Source of the DNA: Siphonodentalium dalli
Taxonomy: Eukaryota; Mollusca; Scaphopoda; Gadilida; Siphonodentaliidae
Direction of reading: 5' to 3'
Length of the DNA stretch: 64,000 bases
Assembly (NCBI GenBank): GCA_032622095.1
Contig: CP136061.1
Coordinates: forward strand, 120,786,754 to 120,850,753
Below are positions 11,671 through 22,405 of this stretch, piece by piece. The notes under the pieces are model-generated. The model ran no database searches and was not told the origin of the DNA. It saw only the letters and a list, made by a program, of their open reading frames with translations. Positions within the stretch are counted from its first letter, which is position 1; every line of letters starts with the position of its first letter. The translations under genes and the position numbers were made by a program.

Positions 11671-12282
11671 CTGGAAACAGAGAGTAAACGTTCTAGTATT
11701 GGCAAACTACGTGTATACTAAGTGCGCAACAGTGTGTGCGAGATGTTTGTATGCATCCGAATTAAGTTGTATGTAAACGATCGTGAGCAATAAACTCACA
11801 CTCTAACTTGACCTGCAAACGTTATGTCAACGAAAACTATTAGCATGGGGCGACATCTTTTACTAGTTTAAAGACACGGGCGGCGTTATGTTTGTGGTTT
11901 CAATTTTTAAGCGAGACTGAGCGTTTCTCTCAGAAACCGGTATAGTTGTATTAGGAATTGGGGTATCACGTGGCCAGATAAGGTCTGCAGCACCAATATA
12001 CCCGTGTGCATATCATATATCAAACAATGTTTACCAGATTATCCGATTATCCCTCGATTGTATACAATGGGTACAGCCCGTCATACACAATTAACGATAT
12101 GATCTTGTTAATTATGTTTGTATGCTCGTAAACTGCTCTATATATTTATTCTACGTCACGTGCTTACCACTACACTTAACCATATCATTACAATCACTGC
12201 ATTGGAACGGAACCTTTATCCTAGACCACGGAATCACAGCAAACTTTAACTATCTTATGTACTATCGGGCGATATTAATGTG
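11671..12282. other. Module sequence without an exon
   Basis: Intron-like module sequence shared with 40390-41000 and 17540-17730. A 29 nt segment at about 12169-12197, with GT and AG at its minus-strand edges, recurs in several modules. It changes length and phase between copies and is not called. Confidence 0.5.
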
Positions 12283-12751
12283 ACAGAAAATTTAATAAAC
12301 ACCAATCAGTCGGCCGAATCATTAGGAAATTATAAGCACACTTTCTACTCTTTTATGACAGGTAAAATATATAAATATTCACACAGGAAGGAACATCAGG
12401 TTTGGAATGGTTTACTTGCCCAATAATGGCGTTCTCGAAATGTGGTTTGATGCTTAATCCTATAACTCAGATGTTCTTCTCGTCTGATTTTCCTGATGCC
12501 AGTGTGTTACATGAACTAATTTAATGCAATGAATATAATTATTGTTCTTTTTAGGGTGGTAAGCGGAAAACGTGGTCCGTAAATTTGACTGACTTTGTAT
12601 AGAATTTCATACGAGATTTCATGTTCTTATAAAACTTTCTATTAGTAACGCATACATGTATGTACATGTACGAGACATTGTTATACGATTGAATACCGTT
12701 CACTGTAAATACGGAGTCCCATTCGTTTAGCTCTCAATTGTATACACTTAC

Positions 12752-12778
12752 TTCTCCTTCTGGCATTGGGTCACCTCC
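12752..12778 (-). CDS. Putative micro-exon, 27 nt (GGDPMPEGE)
   Basis: On the minus strand the acceptor is ctctgtttccag and the donor is gtaagtgtata. Its 27 nt are open in all three phases; phase 0 gives GGDPMPEGE. It is identical to the exon one 908 bp unit away (13660). Surrounding sequence matches other exon-bearing modules, and the exon sits about 290 bp from the GCCAGTGTG landmark of the module. Confidence 0.55.
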
Positions 12779-13006
12779 CTGGAAACAGAGAAAGTAAACG
12801 TTCTAATCTCGGTAAGCAACGTGTATGCTAAATGCGCAACACTGGGTGCGAGATGGTGTATGGACCGGAAATAATTTGTATGCAAATGATAATGAGCAAT
12901 ATGCTCGCACTCTAACTTGACCAGCAAACGTTATGTCAACAAAAAATGTTAGTATCGGGCGACACTGCTTTACTAGTTTACGGACCAACCTTTATCCTAG
13001 ACCGCG

Positions 13007-13139
13007 GATACACGCCGCAGATATAGAAACATTCAAAGCGGCACTCACTAGGAGAGAAAAATAAATGCGCTCTCTCCGCCGTCCCATAAAAGCCAAACTG
13101 GTTACTGGGACGTACAGTTACAGATACAGACAGATACAC
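13007..13139 (+). mobile_element. Tiny 5'-truncated LINE insertion with GATACAC target duplication
   Basis: Modules without it (16670-16700) run directly from CCACGGATTCACAAC. Here GATACAC (13007-13013) is followed by ~120 bp and then GATACAC again (13133-13139). The insert reads HAADIETFKAALTRREK then a stop, typical of the very C-terminus of a jockey/CR1-type ORF2 (the ETFK.L motif). A short 3' tail of GATACAGACA-like repeats follows. So this is the last ~50 coding bases plus 3' UTR of a LINE. Confidence 0.6.
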
Positions 13140-13659
13140 AACAAACTTAAACTATCTATCAGATGTATACTCTCGGCCATGATTAATTCTACAGAACATT
13201 TAATAAACACCAATCAGTCGGCCGAATCATTAGGAAATTATAAGCACACTTTCTACTCTTTTATGACAGGTAAAATATATAAATATTCACACAGGAAGGA
13301 ACATCAGGTTTGGAATGGTGTACTTGCCCAATAATGGCGTTCTCGAAATGTGGTTTGATGCTTAATCCTATAACTCAGATGTTCTTCTTGTCTGATTTTC
13401 CTGATGCCAGTGTGTTACATGAACTAATTTAATGCAATGAATATAATTATTGTTCTTTTTAGGGTGGTAAGCGGAAAACGTGGTCCGTAAATTTGACTGA
13501 CTTTGTATAGAATTTCATACGAGATTTCATGTTCTTATAAAACTTTCTATTAGTAACGCATACATGTATGTACATGTACGAGACATTGTTATACGATTGA
13601 ATACCGTTCACTGTAAATACGGAGTCCCATTCGTTTAGCTCTCAATTGTATACACTTAC

Positions 13660-13686
13660 TTCTCCTTCTGGCATTGGGTCACCTCC
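13660..13686 (-). CDS. Putative micro-exon, 27 nt (GGDPMPEGE), second tandem unit
   Basis: Same exon, acceptor and donor as 12752, duplicated with its 908 bp module. With both exons included, a transcript would read two GGDPMPEGE blocks in frame. Confidence 0.55.
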
Positions 13687-13914
13687 CTGGAAACAGAGAA
13701 AGTAAACGTTCTAATCTCGGTAAGCAACGTGTATGCTAAATGCGCAACACTGGGTGCGAGATGGTGTATGGACCGGAAATAATTTGTATGCAAATGATAA
13801 TGAGCAATATGCTCGCACTCTAACTTGACCAGCAAACGTTTTGTCAACAAAAAATGTTAGTATCGGGCGACACTGCTTTACTAGTTTACGGACCAACCTT
13901 TATCCTAGACCACG

Positions 13915-14047
13915 GATACACGCCGCAGATATAGAAACATTCAAAGCGGCACTCACTAGGAGAGAAAAATAAATGCGCTCTCTCCGCCGTCCCATAAAAG
14001 CCAAACTGGTTACTGGGACGTACAGTTACAGATACAGACAGATACAC
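13915..14047 (+). mobile_element. Second copy of the tiny LINE insertion
   Basis: Copy of 13007-13139 carried along by the 908 bp tandem duplication, with the same GATACAC flanks. It shows the LINE arrived before that duplication. Confidence 0.6.
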
Positions 14048-14569
14048 AACAAACTTAAACTATCTATCAGATGTATACTCTCGGCCATGATTAATTCTAC
14101 AGAACATTTAATAAACACCAATCAGTCGGCCGAATCATTAGGAAATTATAAGCACACTTTCTACTCTTTTATGACAGGTAAAATATATAAATATTCACAC
14201 AGGAAGGAACATCAGGTTTGGAATGGTTTACTTGCCCAATAATGGCGTTCTCGAAATGTGGTTTGATGCTTAATCCTATAACTCAGACGTTCTTCTCGTC
14301 TGATTTTCCTGATGTCAGTGTGTTACATGAACTAATTTAATGCAATGAATATAATTGTTCTTCTTTTTAGGGTGGTAAGCGGAAAACGTGGTCCGTAAAT
14401 TTGACTGACTTTGTATAGAATTTCATACGAGATTTAATTTTCTTATAAAACTGTTTCTATTAGTAACGCATACATGTATGTACATGTACGCGACATTGTT
14501 ATACGATTGAATACCGTTCACTGTAAATACGGAGTCCCATTCGTTTAGCTCTCAATTGTATACACTTAC

Positions 14570-14623
14570 TTCTCCTTCTGGCATTGGGTCACCTCCAGGG
14601 CCTTCTGGCATTGGGTCACCTCC
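14570..14623 (-). CDS. Putative micro-exon, 54 nt, internally doubled (GGDPMPEGPGGDPMPEGE)
   Basis: Third module of the tandem series. The acceptor is ctctgtttccag and the donor gtaagtgtata, as in its neighbours, but the exon is 54 nt: two 27 nt units in tandem that differ only in the last two codons (GP versus GE). Splice sites are kept and the frame is preserved. Beyond the exon on the acceptor side the sequence leaves the module at CAGAGAACGG. Confidence 0.55.
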
Positions 14624-14990
14624 CTGGAAACAGAGAACGGTTGTTATGAGTGCTTTATACGTATAAAAGGCAAAGACCAATGGAATCCTCGGAACATGTC
14701 AAAATTAAAATGCCGTATCGCACGACTTACTAATTATCATCTCTAATATGTCGTATAAAACTTATGTTTGTATCATCAACAAGGAGAGTTATGAACATGA
14801 ACGTTTATCTTTTATAATATATGTGATATATATCACCAACAACCAAAGGTATTGGTAGATACCCGTATACTATTCCCAGAGATAACCAGTGTTTTATGTC
14901 TAGTATAATATTTGTTATAGAATGTTTGGATAATACGATTTTTTAGAAGACCACGCATGCAAAGTTATGGTATGAGGTATATGTAGCTTG

Positions 14991-15492
14991 TTAAAGGTAC
15001 GGTTGGCCTTGGCGGTGGGTATCCTGTGAAAATATTTCTACCCGTCAAAAACCGCCACAAACAGAAAGAACAACAAAATTTAGACAGACTTTGTCCGTAT
15101 ACAAATAAGAAATATCGCATAAACAGTATGTTATTGTCATATCTTTGACCATTGTTATGTAAACAAAAGCATAAAAAGTTACTTTTCTGGTGTTTGTTTA
15201 TATTATGATTGTAAACATAAAGAGCGTTCTTTGTTGGTGAATTCCTGATATGGAACGAATAAAGAGCGTTTATGCCATTGTGTGTGATTAGTCAGCAGCA
15301 TTGTGCTGTCTTCTGTAACACAATCAGGCTCTTGCTTAGGCAAAAATATAGTAAATCTTTATGATAACATGCCGTTTACGCGATGGTCATGGTATATATG
15401 AACGAAACTGTATGCGTTTTAATGTTTTTCTGTTTACGGTGATTGGAACAAATATGAATATTTTCGACAACTAAGGCCTCACGTGCCTTTAA
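14991..15492. mobile_element. ~500 bp non-autonomous element with TTAA ends
   Basis: The left end is TTAAAGGTACGGTTGGCCTT and the right end is GGCCTCACGTGCCTTTAA. The ends are imperfect inverted repeats (AAGGYACG...GGCCTT) between TTAA sites, as in piggyBac-type targeting. The reverse complement of almost the whole element is found at 17730-19189, where a LINE fragment sits inside it. A relic of the interior (CGCTCTTTATT, CCATATCAGGAAT) also occurs near 21030-21085. No ORF. Confidence 0.65.
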
Positions 15493-15648
15493 GGCTACGA
15501 ACGCAGCGTTTGATGTTTGATAGCTGAGCGCACGGGATTCGACCGCATGATGTTACGATTCGATCACGGTATCTACTGGAACACCGCGTCAGTATATGGT
15601 GGGTCAGAAACGGAGTTTCGTAGCCACTTATATTTGAAATCGACTTAC

Positions 15649-15669
15649 CTTTGGTGGTGGTCCCTCAGG
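15649..15669 (-). CDS. Putative micro-exon, 21 nt (PEGPPPK)
   Basis: On the minus strand the acceptor is cttcttcacttccag and the donor is AAG|gtaagtcg, both near consensus. The 21 nt in phase 0 read PEGPPPK. Its flanking intron (GTTATACGTTATG side) is of a second module type, shared with the 78 nt exon at 34138. It is the shortest exon of the set. Confidence 0.55.
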
Positions 15670-16434
15670 CTGGAAGTGAAGAAGTTATACGTTATGATGG
15701 ATGTATATGCAATAATGAATAATTATACAACGGTTTTTATGAGTGCTGTATACGTATGGACATATGCCATGTGTAAACAATTGATGAGCACAGAACTTCC
15801 ACATTGAGACTAAATTCACACAACTAGCAATTAGTAACATTGACTTTTGGAACACGAACGTTTATCTGGTATATATCTGATATCTGTCATATATGTGACC
15901 ATGGAGAAGTTATACGTTATGCTCGACATAAAAATAATAATGCACAATTATATATATACTTGTCAGTCAGCCTTAGAGGTATAGATGAATTTTGATGCAG
16001 TTTGTAGCTCATGCCTCACCGTTTACCACACAACTATTATTTGTATATTGTTTGTACAAAAAGTGATTAAAGCAGTCGCGGGTTTGTCAGGTTTCGAATG
16101 GTTTACTTGCCCAATAATGGCGTTCTCGAAATGTGGTTTGATGCTTAATCCTATAACACAGACGTTCTTCTCGTCTGATTTTCCTGATGCCAGTGTGAAC
16201 TAATTTAATGCAATGAATATAATTGTTCTTCTTTTCAGGATGGTAAGCGTAAATCATGGTCCGGAAATTTGACTGACTTTGTATAAAATTTCAAACGAGA
16301 TTTAATTTTCTTATAAAACTGTTTCTATTAGTAACGCGTAAATGCATGTACATGTACGCGACATTGTTATACGATTGAATACCGTAGTATATTACGGAGT
16401 CCCATTCGTTTAGCTCTCACATGTATACACTTAC

Positions 16435-16458
16435 CTTTCCTTCTGGCTTCTCACCTTC
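16435..16458 (-). CDS. Putative micro-exon, 24 nt (EGEKPEGK)
   Basis: On the minus strand the acceptor is ctctgtttccag and the donor is AAG|gtaagtgtata. Phase 0 reads EGEKPEGK. The module around it is ~90% like the 27 nt exon modules, so this exon and GGDPMPEGE probably share ancestry. No stop in phase 0. Confidence 0.55.
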
Positions 16459-17729
16459 CTGGAAACAGAGAAAGTAAACGTTCTAATCTCGGTAAGCAAC
16501 GTGTATGCTAAATGCGCAACACTGGGTGCGAGATGGTGTATGAACCGGAAATAATTTGTATGCAAATGATAATGAGCAATATGATCGCACTCTAACTTGA
16601 CCAGCAAACGTTATGTCAACAAAAAATGTTAGTATCGGGCGACACTGCTTTACTAGTTTACGGACCAACCTTAATCCTAGACCACGGATTCACAACAAAC
16701 TTAAACTATCTATCTGATGTATACTCTCGGCCATGATTAATTCTACAGAACATTTAATAAACACCAATCAGTCGGCCGAATCATTAGGAAATTATAAGCA
16801 CACTTTCTACTCTTTTATGACAGGTAAAATATATAAATATTCACACAGGAAGGAACATCAGGTTTGGAATGGTTTACTTGCCCAATAATGGCGTTCTCGA
16901 AATGTGGTTTGATGCTTAATCCTATAACTCAGTAAACGTTCTAATCTTGGTAAACAACGTATATACTAAATACGCAGCAGTGGGTGCGAGATGGTGTATG
17001 AACCGGAAATAATTTGTATGCAATCGATCCTAAGCAATAAGCTCGCACTCTAACTTGACCAGCAAACGTTATGTCACCGAAAACTGTTAGTATCGGGCGA
17101 CACTCCTATACTAGTTTAAGGGCTAAACGCACGTATTTACTAAAAATCCTGTATAATTCAATGCAGATTTACTGAAATTTCTTTTTGTAATACAACACAG
17201 GTGACTTATCCCATTGTCCAGTGATGAAGTATGGATTTGGCCGTGTGTGAACAGGACGAGTCCATTGTCTGATAACTTTTATTCAAGAAAGTAATTCTGC
17301 CGGTATGCACAATATATAAGTTCACAGATGTGTTTGTGGTTTCATGGTTTAAGTGATAGTGAGTGTTTCTTTCAGAAATCGGTATAGTTCTACCAGGAAT
17401 TGGGGTTTCTCGTGGCCAGATAAGGTCTGCTGCACCAAGATACCCATGTGCATATCGTATCTCAAACAATGTTTATTAGATTATGATACCGATCCGATTA
17501 ACCCTCGATTATATACAATGAGTGCGGCCAGTCATACACAATTAAAGATATGATCTTGTTAATTATGTTTGTATGCTCGTAAACTGCTCTATATATTTAT
17601 TCTACGTCACGTGCTTACCACTACACTTATTTAACCCTATCATTACAATCACTGCATGGGAACGGAACCTTTATCCTAGACCACGGAATCACAGCAAACT
17701 TTAACTATCTTATGTACTATCGGGCGATA
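16459..17729. other. Modules without exon; one exon segment deleted near 16932
   Basis: At about 16930 the module jumps from CCTATAACTCAG directly to TAAACGTTCTAATCT. This skips the ~350 bp that in other modules contains the micro-exon and its splice sites. The rest to 17729 is module sequence with no exon. Confidence 0.6.
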
Positions 17730-19189
17730 TTAAAGGCACGTGCGGCCTTAATTATCGAAAATATTCATATTTGTTCCAAACACCGTAAACAGAAAAACAT
17801 TAAAACGCATACAGATCCGTTCATATATATATACCATGACCATCGCGTAAACAGCATGTTATCATAAAGGCCTACTATATTTTACCTAAGCAAGAGCCTG
17901 ATAATGTTACAGAAGGCAGCACAATGCTACTGGCTAATCACACATAATTGGCATAAACGCTCTTTATTAGTTCCATATCAGGTATTCACCAACAAAGAAC
18001 GCTCTTTATTATTTACCATCATAATATAAACAAACACAAGAAAAGTAACTTTTTATGCTTTTGCTTACATAACAATGGTCAAACATATGACCATAACATA
18101 CTGTTTATGCGATTTATCTTATTTGTATACGGACAAAGTCTTTTATACGGCTGTGAGGTATGGGGTACGGGTGATAACTCTATGATTGAACGAGTACATC
18201 TTAAATTCTGCAAACTGATTCTACATCTGAAACCCTCAACGCCCAGTTATATGGTGTATGGGGAATTGGGAAGACAGCCCTTACATGTGAAAATCAAATT
18301 TCGAATAGTGAAATTCTGGATGAAATTATTAGCAGGTAAATGTAACCGATTGAGTAGTCAATTATACGATTTAATGTATTCACTTTCAGATGAAAAAATA
18401 CATGAATTTTCATGGCTTAAATCGCTCCGAGCAATTTGAGATAATACTGGTTTATCATATGTATGGTTATACCAAAGAAACGGTTTAGACGATAAACACG
18501 TAGAATCCACATTAAAGCGAAAGCTGAGCGACCAATTTAGACAAGAATGGTACGCCTCGATGGAATCATCGTCAAAGGGTCGTGCCTATAAACTTATAAA
18601 AGATAAATTTACAATGGAAAATTATCTAGGCTCATTGAACCACAAAGATATTTATACATTAGCAAGGTTTAGAACCGCGAATCATTTCCTGCCAGTGGAA
18701 ATTGGTCGTTGGAACAACACATCGTACGTTAATCGGAAATGCACTTTTTGAATGAATACCATGTTATTTTTGAATGCGAGTTTTTTGCCCGTGAAAGACA
18801 TCTTTATTTACCAAAATCATATGTCAGAAATCACAATGAAAAGAAATTCAAAATTCTGTTAGCTAATAGTAAGACACATATTATGAGAAAGTTATGTAAG
18901 TTTATCCGACTTATTAATGAAACTGCAAACTGCTCTCCTGGATAACTTAATCATTGCACTCCACGTCACTTTCTTTTCTATTTCAAAACTATTGTTGTGT
19001 ACTGACCGTTATACTTATGATTATATATATTCTAATACCATTACATGTATATATCACTTATGTATGTACAATGGTGAATGAATAAAGACTATATATATAC
19101 ATTTTGATGTTCTTTCTGTTTGTGGCGGTTTTTAACGGGTGGAGATATTTTCACAGGATACCCATCGCCAAGGCCAACCGTGTCTTCAA
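17730..19189. mobile_element. TTAA-target element with a LINE fragment nested inside
   Basis: The left end (ATTAAAGGCACGTGCGGCCTT) and right end (AAGGCCAACCGTGTCTTCAA) match the element at 14991-15492 in reverse orientation. The paralogous module at about 12271-12282 keeps the empty site GATATTAATGTGAC, confirming insertion at TTAA (the right copy has mutated to TCAA). Between GGACAAAGTC (about 18135) and TTCTTTCTGTTTG (about 19107) the element's own ~16 bp is replaced by a ~1 kb LINE 3' piece. Confidence 0.65.
18115..18945 (+). pseudogene. Degenerate C-terminal part of a non-LTR retrotransposon ORF2
   Basis: The reading frame gives LLYGCEVWG, ERVHLKFCK, PSTPSYMVYGELGRQPL, FRTANHFLPVEIGRW and RKCTF. 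This order is typical of the region downstream of the reverse-transcriptase domain in an abundant mollusc LINE family (recognised from memory). An in-frame TGA at 18437, and a stop and frame change near 18750, interrupt it; the last part (HVIFECEFFARERHLYLPKSY) continues in another frame to 18945. The 3' UTR has AATAAA at about 19081. The 5' part, with endonuclease and RT motifs, is absent, so it is a truncated dead copy. Confidence 0.75.
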
Positions 19190-21339
19190 TGTGACAGAAA
19201 ATTTAATAAACAACAATCGGTCGGCTGAATCGGTAGGAAATTATAAGCACACTTTCTACTCTTTTATGACATGTATGCACACAGGAAGGAACATCTGCAG
19301 CCAGATTCATAATTCAAACAATGTTCACTAGATTATGATACCGATCCTATTATCCCTCGATTATAGCAACCACCAGCTCACCTGATGCGCTCGTGGTTGT
19401 TTATACGCTGAAAACCAGCGAAGACGTAATGACACGGTTTCTGACGTCATTTACGCCATTGTGGATTTGCGGGCCAGAATCCAGATAAGATTGCACAATC
19501 TACGACAAGTAGACCTTGTCATGTCGTCTCAGTCGGGATCACTGGATGTGCTACATACATTATTCGTAGCGCTATATCGCTGATAAAAGGCAAATTTGAG
19601 GCACAGCATACTGTGTGGTTGCTCCACTACGTGTCACGTATGATTAATATTATACAATGAGTACGGCCAGTCATACACAATTAAGGATAGTATCTTGTTA
19701 GTTATGTTTGTATGCTCGTAAACTGTTCTATATAATTATTCTACGTATTGTGATTACCACTACATTTAACCCTATCATTACAATCACTGCATGGGAATGG
19801 AACCTTTATCCTAGACCACGGAATCACTACAAACTTTAATTATATATCTGATGTATACTCACGGGCATGATTAATGTTACAGAACATTTAATAAACACCA
19901 ATCAGTCGGCTGAATCATTAGGAAATTATAAGCACACTTTATATTCGTTTATGACGGGTGAAATCTAGAAATATGCACACACGAAGGAACGTCTGCAGAC
20001 ATATTCACAAAGTATACAACAATTGGTGTCTAACTAGGCATCGACAGGTGAATTGAACATTTTTCAGCAGGAATGATAAAACGCGGTGGTGTTGAATGCG
20101 GACAAGTATAGCATTGTGGCAACTTACTAGATAATGCCATGAAGGACAAAGATTAATGGAATCTGCTGAAAGTCGTCAAAATTAAATGTGGTATCGCACG
20201 ACTTATTAATTATAAATTCTAACACGTCTCATGTCTTGTTATCAACAAGGAATGTTATGATTATATTTTATATAATCTTTGATATAATTATATGACTATC
20301 AAACAAAGGTATTGGTAGATACCAATACTAACTCCAGAGGTCAACAGTTTTTTATGTTTTGTTGAAAATAGGATTTTTGTAAGATCTTACTTTTTAAAAG
20401 CCAATCGACAATATGCATGCCAGATATATACTCTTCAGTCAACGGTATAGATGGAATTTGAAGCAGTTTGTAGTTCATACTTCACATTTTACCACAAAAC
20501 TATTATTTGTATATTTTCTATACAGAATATCATTACATCAGACGAGGGTTTATCAGGTTTTGATGGTTTTCTTGCCCTATCACGGCACTCTCAAAATGTG
20601 GTTTGATGCTTATTCCCATAATAATGAGTGAGCTCTCGAGTGACCTTCGATTATAAAATGTGACACGACGCAGAATGTGTGCGATAGAACCACTAAACAA
20701 TTTGCGTATTTTCCATGAACATGTAAAATTATTTACCTGTAATATTCAGTGATTTCTGGTTTTTTTTAAAAGGAGAAAACTCTAATTACTCCAGGATAGA
20801 AACACACGTAGTATGGAATCTATCTGCCAACCCATCTTATCAATTTAAAATATGTTAAACGGACATGGCTCATTCGAACGTCCAATTTTTTTCTACGTAA
20901 TTTGGAGCGACGGATGCGATAGGTCGATACGATATGAACTATTGATATACTGCCTTCATATGCTCGGAAAAACACTTGCGAAAGTCACAGCCATTTTCAG
21001 CCGTTTTTAACTTTTCGCCAGAGGTAAGACAAACGCTCTTTATTGCTACCATATCAGGAATAGACTACCACGAAACGCTCTTTTATGTTCCATGTCGTGC
21101 CAATGGCCGCTTTGTGTTTGGGACCAAACACCGCATTCACAGTTGTATTTTTCATTACGTCAATGGGTCTTTTTGGGTTACATAATGTGGTATAACTCAA
21201 ACTTATTGACATTCAGTCCCATTGGCTCTGGTTAGTGCAGTATTATGGCGGGGACTTGCTTTTTTTCGGGTGTGTATAGTTGATGTTGTTTCTCTTGTAA
21301 GCGATATCTACATCGATCATTGGTTTATTTATTACGCAC
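19190..21339. other. Decayed modules, no supported gene
   Basis: Contains module phrases (CAATCAGTCGGCTGAATC, CGAAGGAACGTCTGCAG) in eroded form and a relic of the TTAA element near 21030-21085. A 26 nt segment at 19382-19407 is flanked on the minus strand by ggttttcag and gtgagc. It is not a multiple of three and lies in a CAACCAC...GTGGTTG inverted repeat, so it is only a candidate. Confidence 0.5.
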
Positions 21340-21378
21340 CTGTCGTTTCAAAAGGTCCAACATCCTTTCAACCAGCTC
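21340..21378 (-). CDS. Putative micro-exon, 39 nt (ELVERMLDLLKRQ)
   Basis: On the minus strand the acceptor is tttattttcag and the donor is CAG|gtgcgtaa. The 39 nt read ELVERMLDLLKRQ in phase 0, while the other two phases hit stops (TGA). This is the one exon where phase can be decided, and it supports phase 0 for the set. The peptide is not low-complexity; its Leu/Met/Val and Lys/Arg/Glu spacing suits a short amphipathic helix. Flanking sequence differs from the other modules, so it could be a conserved, non-repeated exon of the same gene or an unrelated exon. Confidence 0.5.
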
Positions 21379-21642
21379 CTGAAAATAAATTACTCACATT
21401 GTTAGAATGTTGATCTAAAACAGTTGAACAGTAGAAATTGGAAATTTGAGGGCTGAAAGAAATTAATTGAGCAAGTTGGCAGTGGACACCTCAAGTTTGG
21501 CATGTGGCTTACGTTATCAATTCCGAGTACTTGTGTGAAATAAGTGATATCGATTGCATGATATTCGTACACAATGCCTCCACCCGATACGGCCGGATAT
21601 GTTAAATATGTTAGGCAGATAGGGAATACAATATACTCTAAT

Positions 21643-21831
21643 AAGGTATACAGTGGGCCGTGGCATACCCCACGATGATACGGGCCGTAATACAGGATAA
21701 CAAGGTATACCGTGGCATACCGACGATAGGCGGGCTGTAATATACGCTAAAATGTACACCGTGACATGCCCCCACGATGATATACTGACTGCAGTACACG
21801 CTAACAAGTTATACCGTGTTCACCCATACAA
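21643..21831. repeat. ~50-60 bp minisatellite, about 3.3 copies
   Basis: Diverged tandem copies of AAGGTATACCGTGGCATAC ... CACGATGATAC ... GTAATACACGCTAAC start near 21643, 21700, 21751 and 21806. No coding meaning seen. Confidence 0.7.
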
Positions 21832-22380
21832 ACTATATAGCGGGTCCGAATCCAATATTTGTAGCTATGTAATAAATAGAGCATGACTTAGAGTTACTGC
21901 GCCGGTATAGTCCCCAGCGAAGCGGAGGAGAGAACTATACCCACCAACTGGGCACTATACCCGCATATTCAACGACAAGACATGCTCGAATTTGTTATAA
22001 TTCAACCGAACATGCATGCTACATAGCTGTATATATCCCACCAGGTTGGCGTCAACCCAAATTGCTCGACTGTTCAAAGTCCCTCAGGAGAACTTAATAG
22101 AAATCAAGTACAACTCTCTTTACTGAGAACACGCATGAGTATCCACTTACCGATACATAGTTTAAGAAAACACAATTGTCCCAAAAATTTCTTAAACCCA
22201 AACGTGTAGAATTTTAATTTTATTTAATATATATATAGGGGTCAAAACTGGCGTTGTTCAAAGTTGGCCGATTGGCGCCGTTTGGGATGGCAACGAGGGG
22301 AACCAGCATAGATAAAACGGTATTCCAAAATGTTCTGTAAATTTATATTACGCATCCACGTGATACGATGAATCTAATGA

Positions 22381-22405
22381 CTCCTTCTGGCTCTGACCCA
22401 CCTTC
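22381..22405 (-). pseudogene. Decayed micro-exon (EGGSEPEG-like)
   Basis: In the right module context (ATGGAAACAGAGAAAGTAAATG on the acceptor side). However, the acceptor AG is mutated to AT (gtttccat) and the donor side lacks a GT (GGAGtcat). The remaining codons would read EGGSEPEG, close to the EGEKPEGK exon. Confidence 0.45.

Larger units (their letters stand above)
12283..14626. repeat. Tandem 908 bp exon-bearing module, about 2.6 copies
   Basis: ACAGAA.ATTTAATAAAC at 12283 recurs at 13191 and 14099. The copies are 908 bp apart and almost identical; the third is partial and ends just past its exon. Each copy carries one minus-strand micro-exon (12752, 13660, 14570), and the first two full copies carry the same 126 bp LINE tail. 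This is direct evidence for exon gain by tandem duplication of a cassette. Confidence 0.9.

Noticed and set aside
12169-12197. 29 nt minus-strand segment between AG and GTAAGC recurring in several modules
   Set aside because: Its length changes (33 nt near 17620), the donor or acceptor is lost in others (19750, 39070), and phase 0 starts with TGA.
12803-12988. Repeated ~61-codon minus-strand ORF (MVRKLVKQCRPILTFF...), also at 13711 and 16483
   Set aside because: It lies in the intron part of the duplicated module, beginning just on the acceptor side of the micro-exon. Its recurrence follows from DNA-level duplication and it shows no recognisable domain.
11620-14623. Collagen gene interpretation of the Gly-rich exons
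   Set aside because: Some lengths (27, 45, 54) fit collagen exons, but the peptides do not keep Gly at every third position, and 21, 24, 51 and 78 nt do not fit.
15510-15575. tRNA-like string (TAGCTGAGCGCACGGGATTCGACC)
   Set aside because: There is a T-arm-like GGATTCGA but no matching acceptor stem or anticodon arm could be traced.
15985-16203. Plus-strand ORF (MNFDAVCSSCL...) with relatives at 39888 and 20413
   Set aside because: The relatives shift frame and the similarity is at the DNA level. An opposite-strand open frame (IGLSIKPHFENAIIGQ) is equally plausible and hits a stop. No protein family recognised.
16225-16250. Plus-strand ttcttttcag|GATG|gtaagc, which would be a 4 nt exon
   Set aside because: A sister module reads ttcttttttcggg at the same place, so the AG is not conserved; likely chance.
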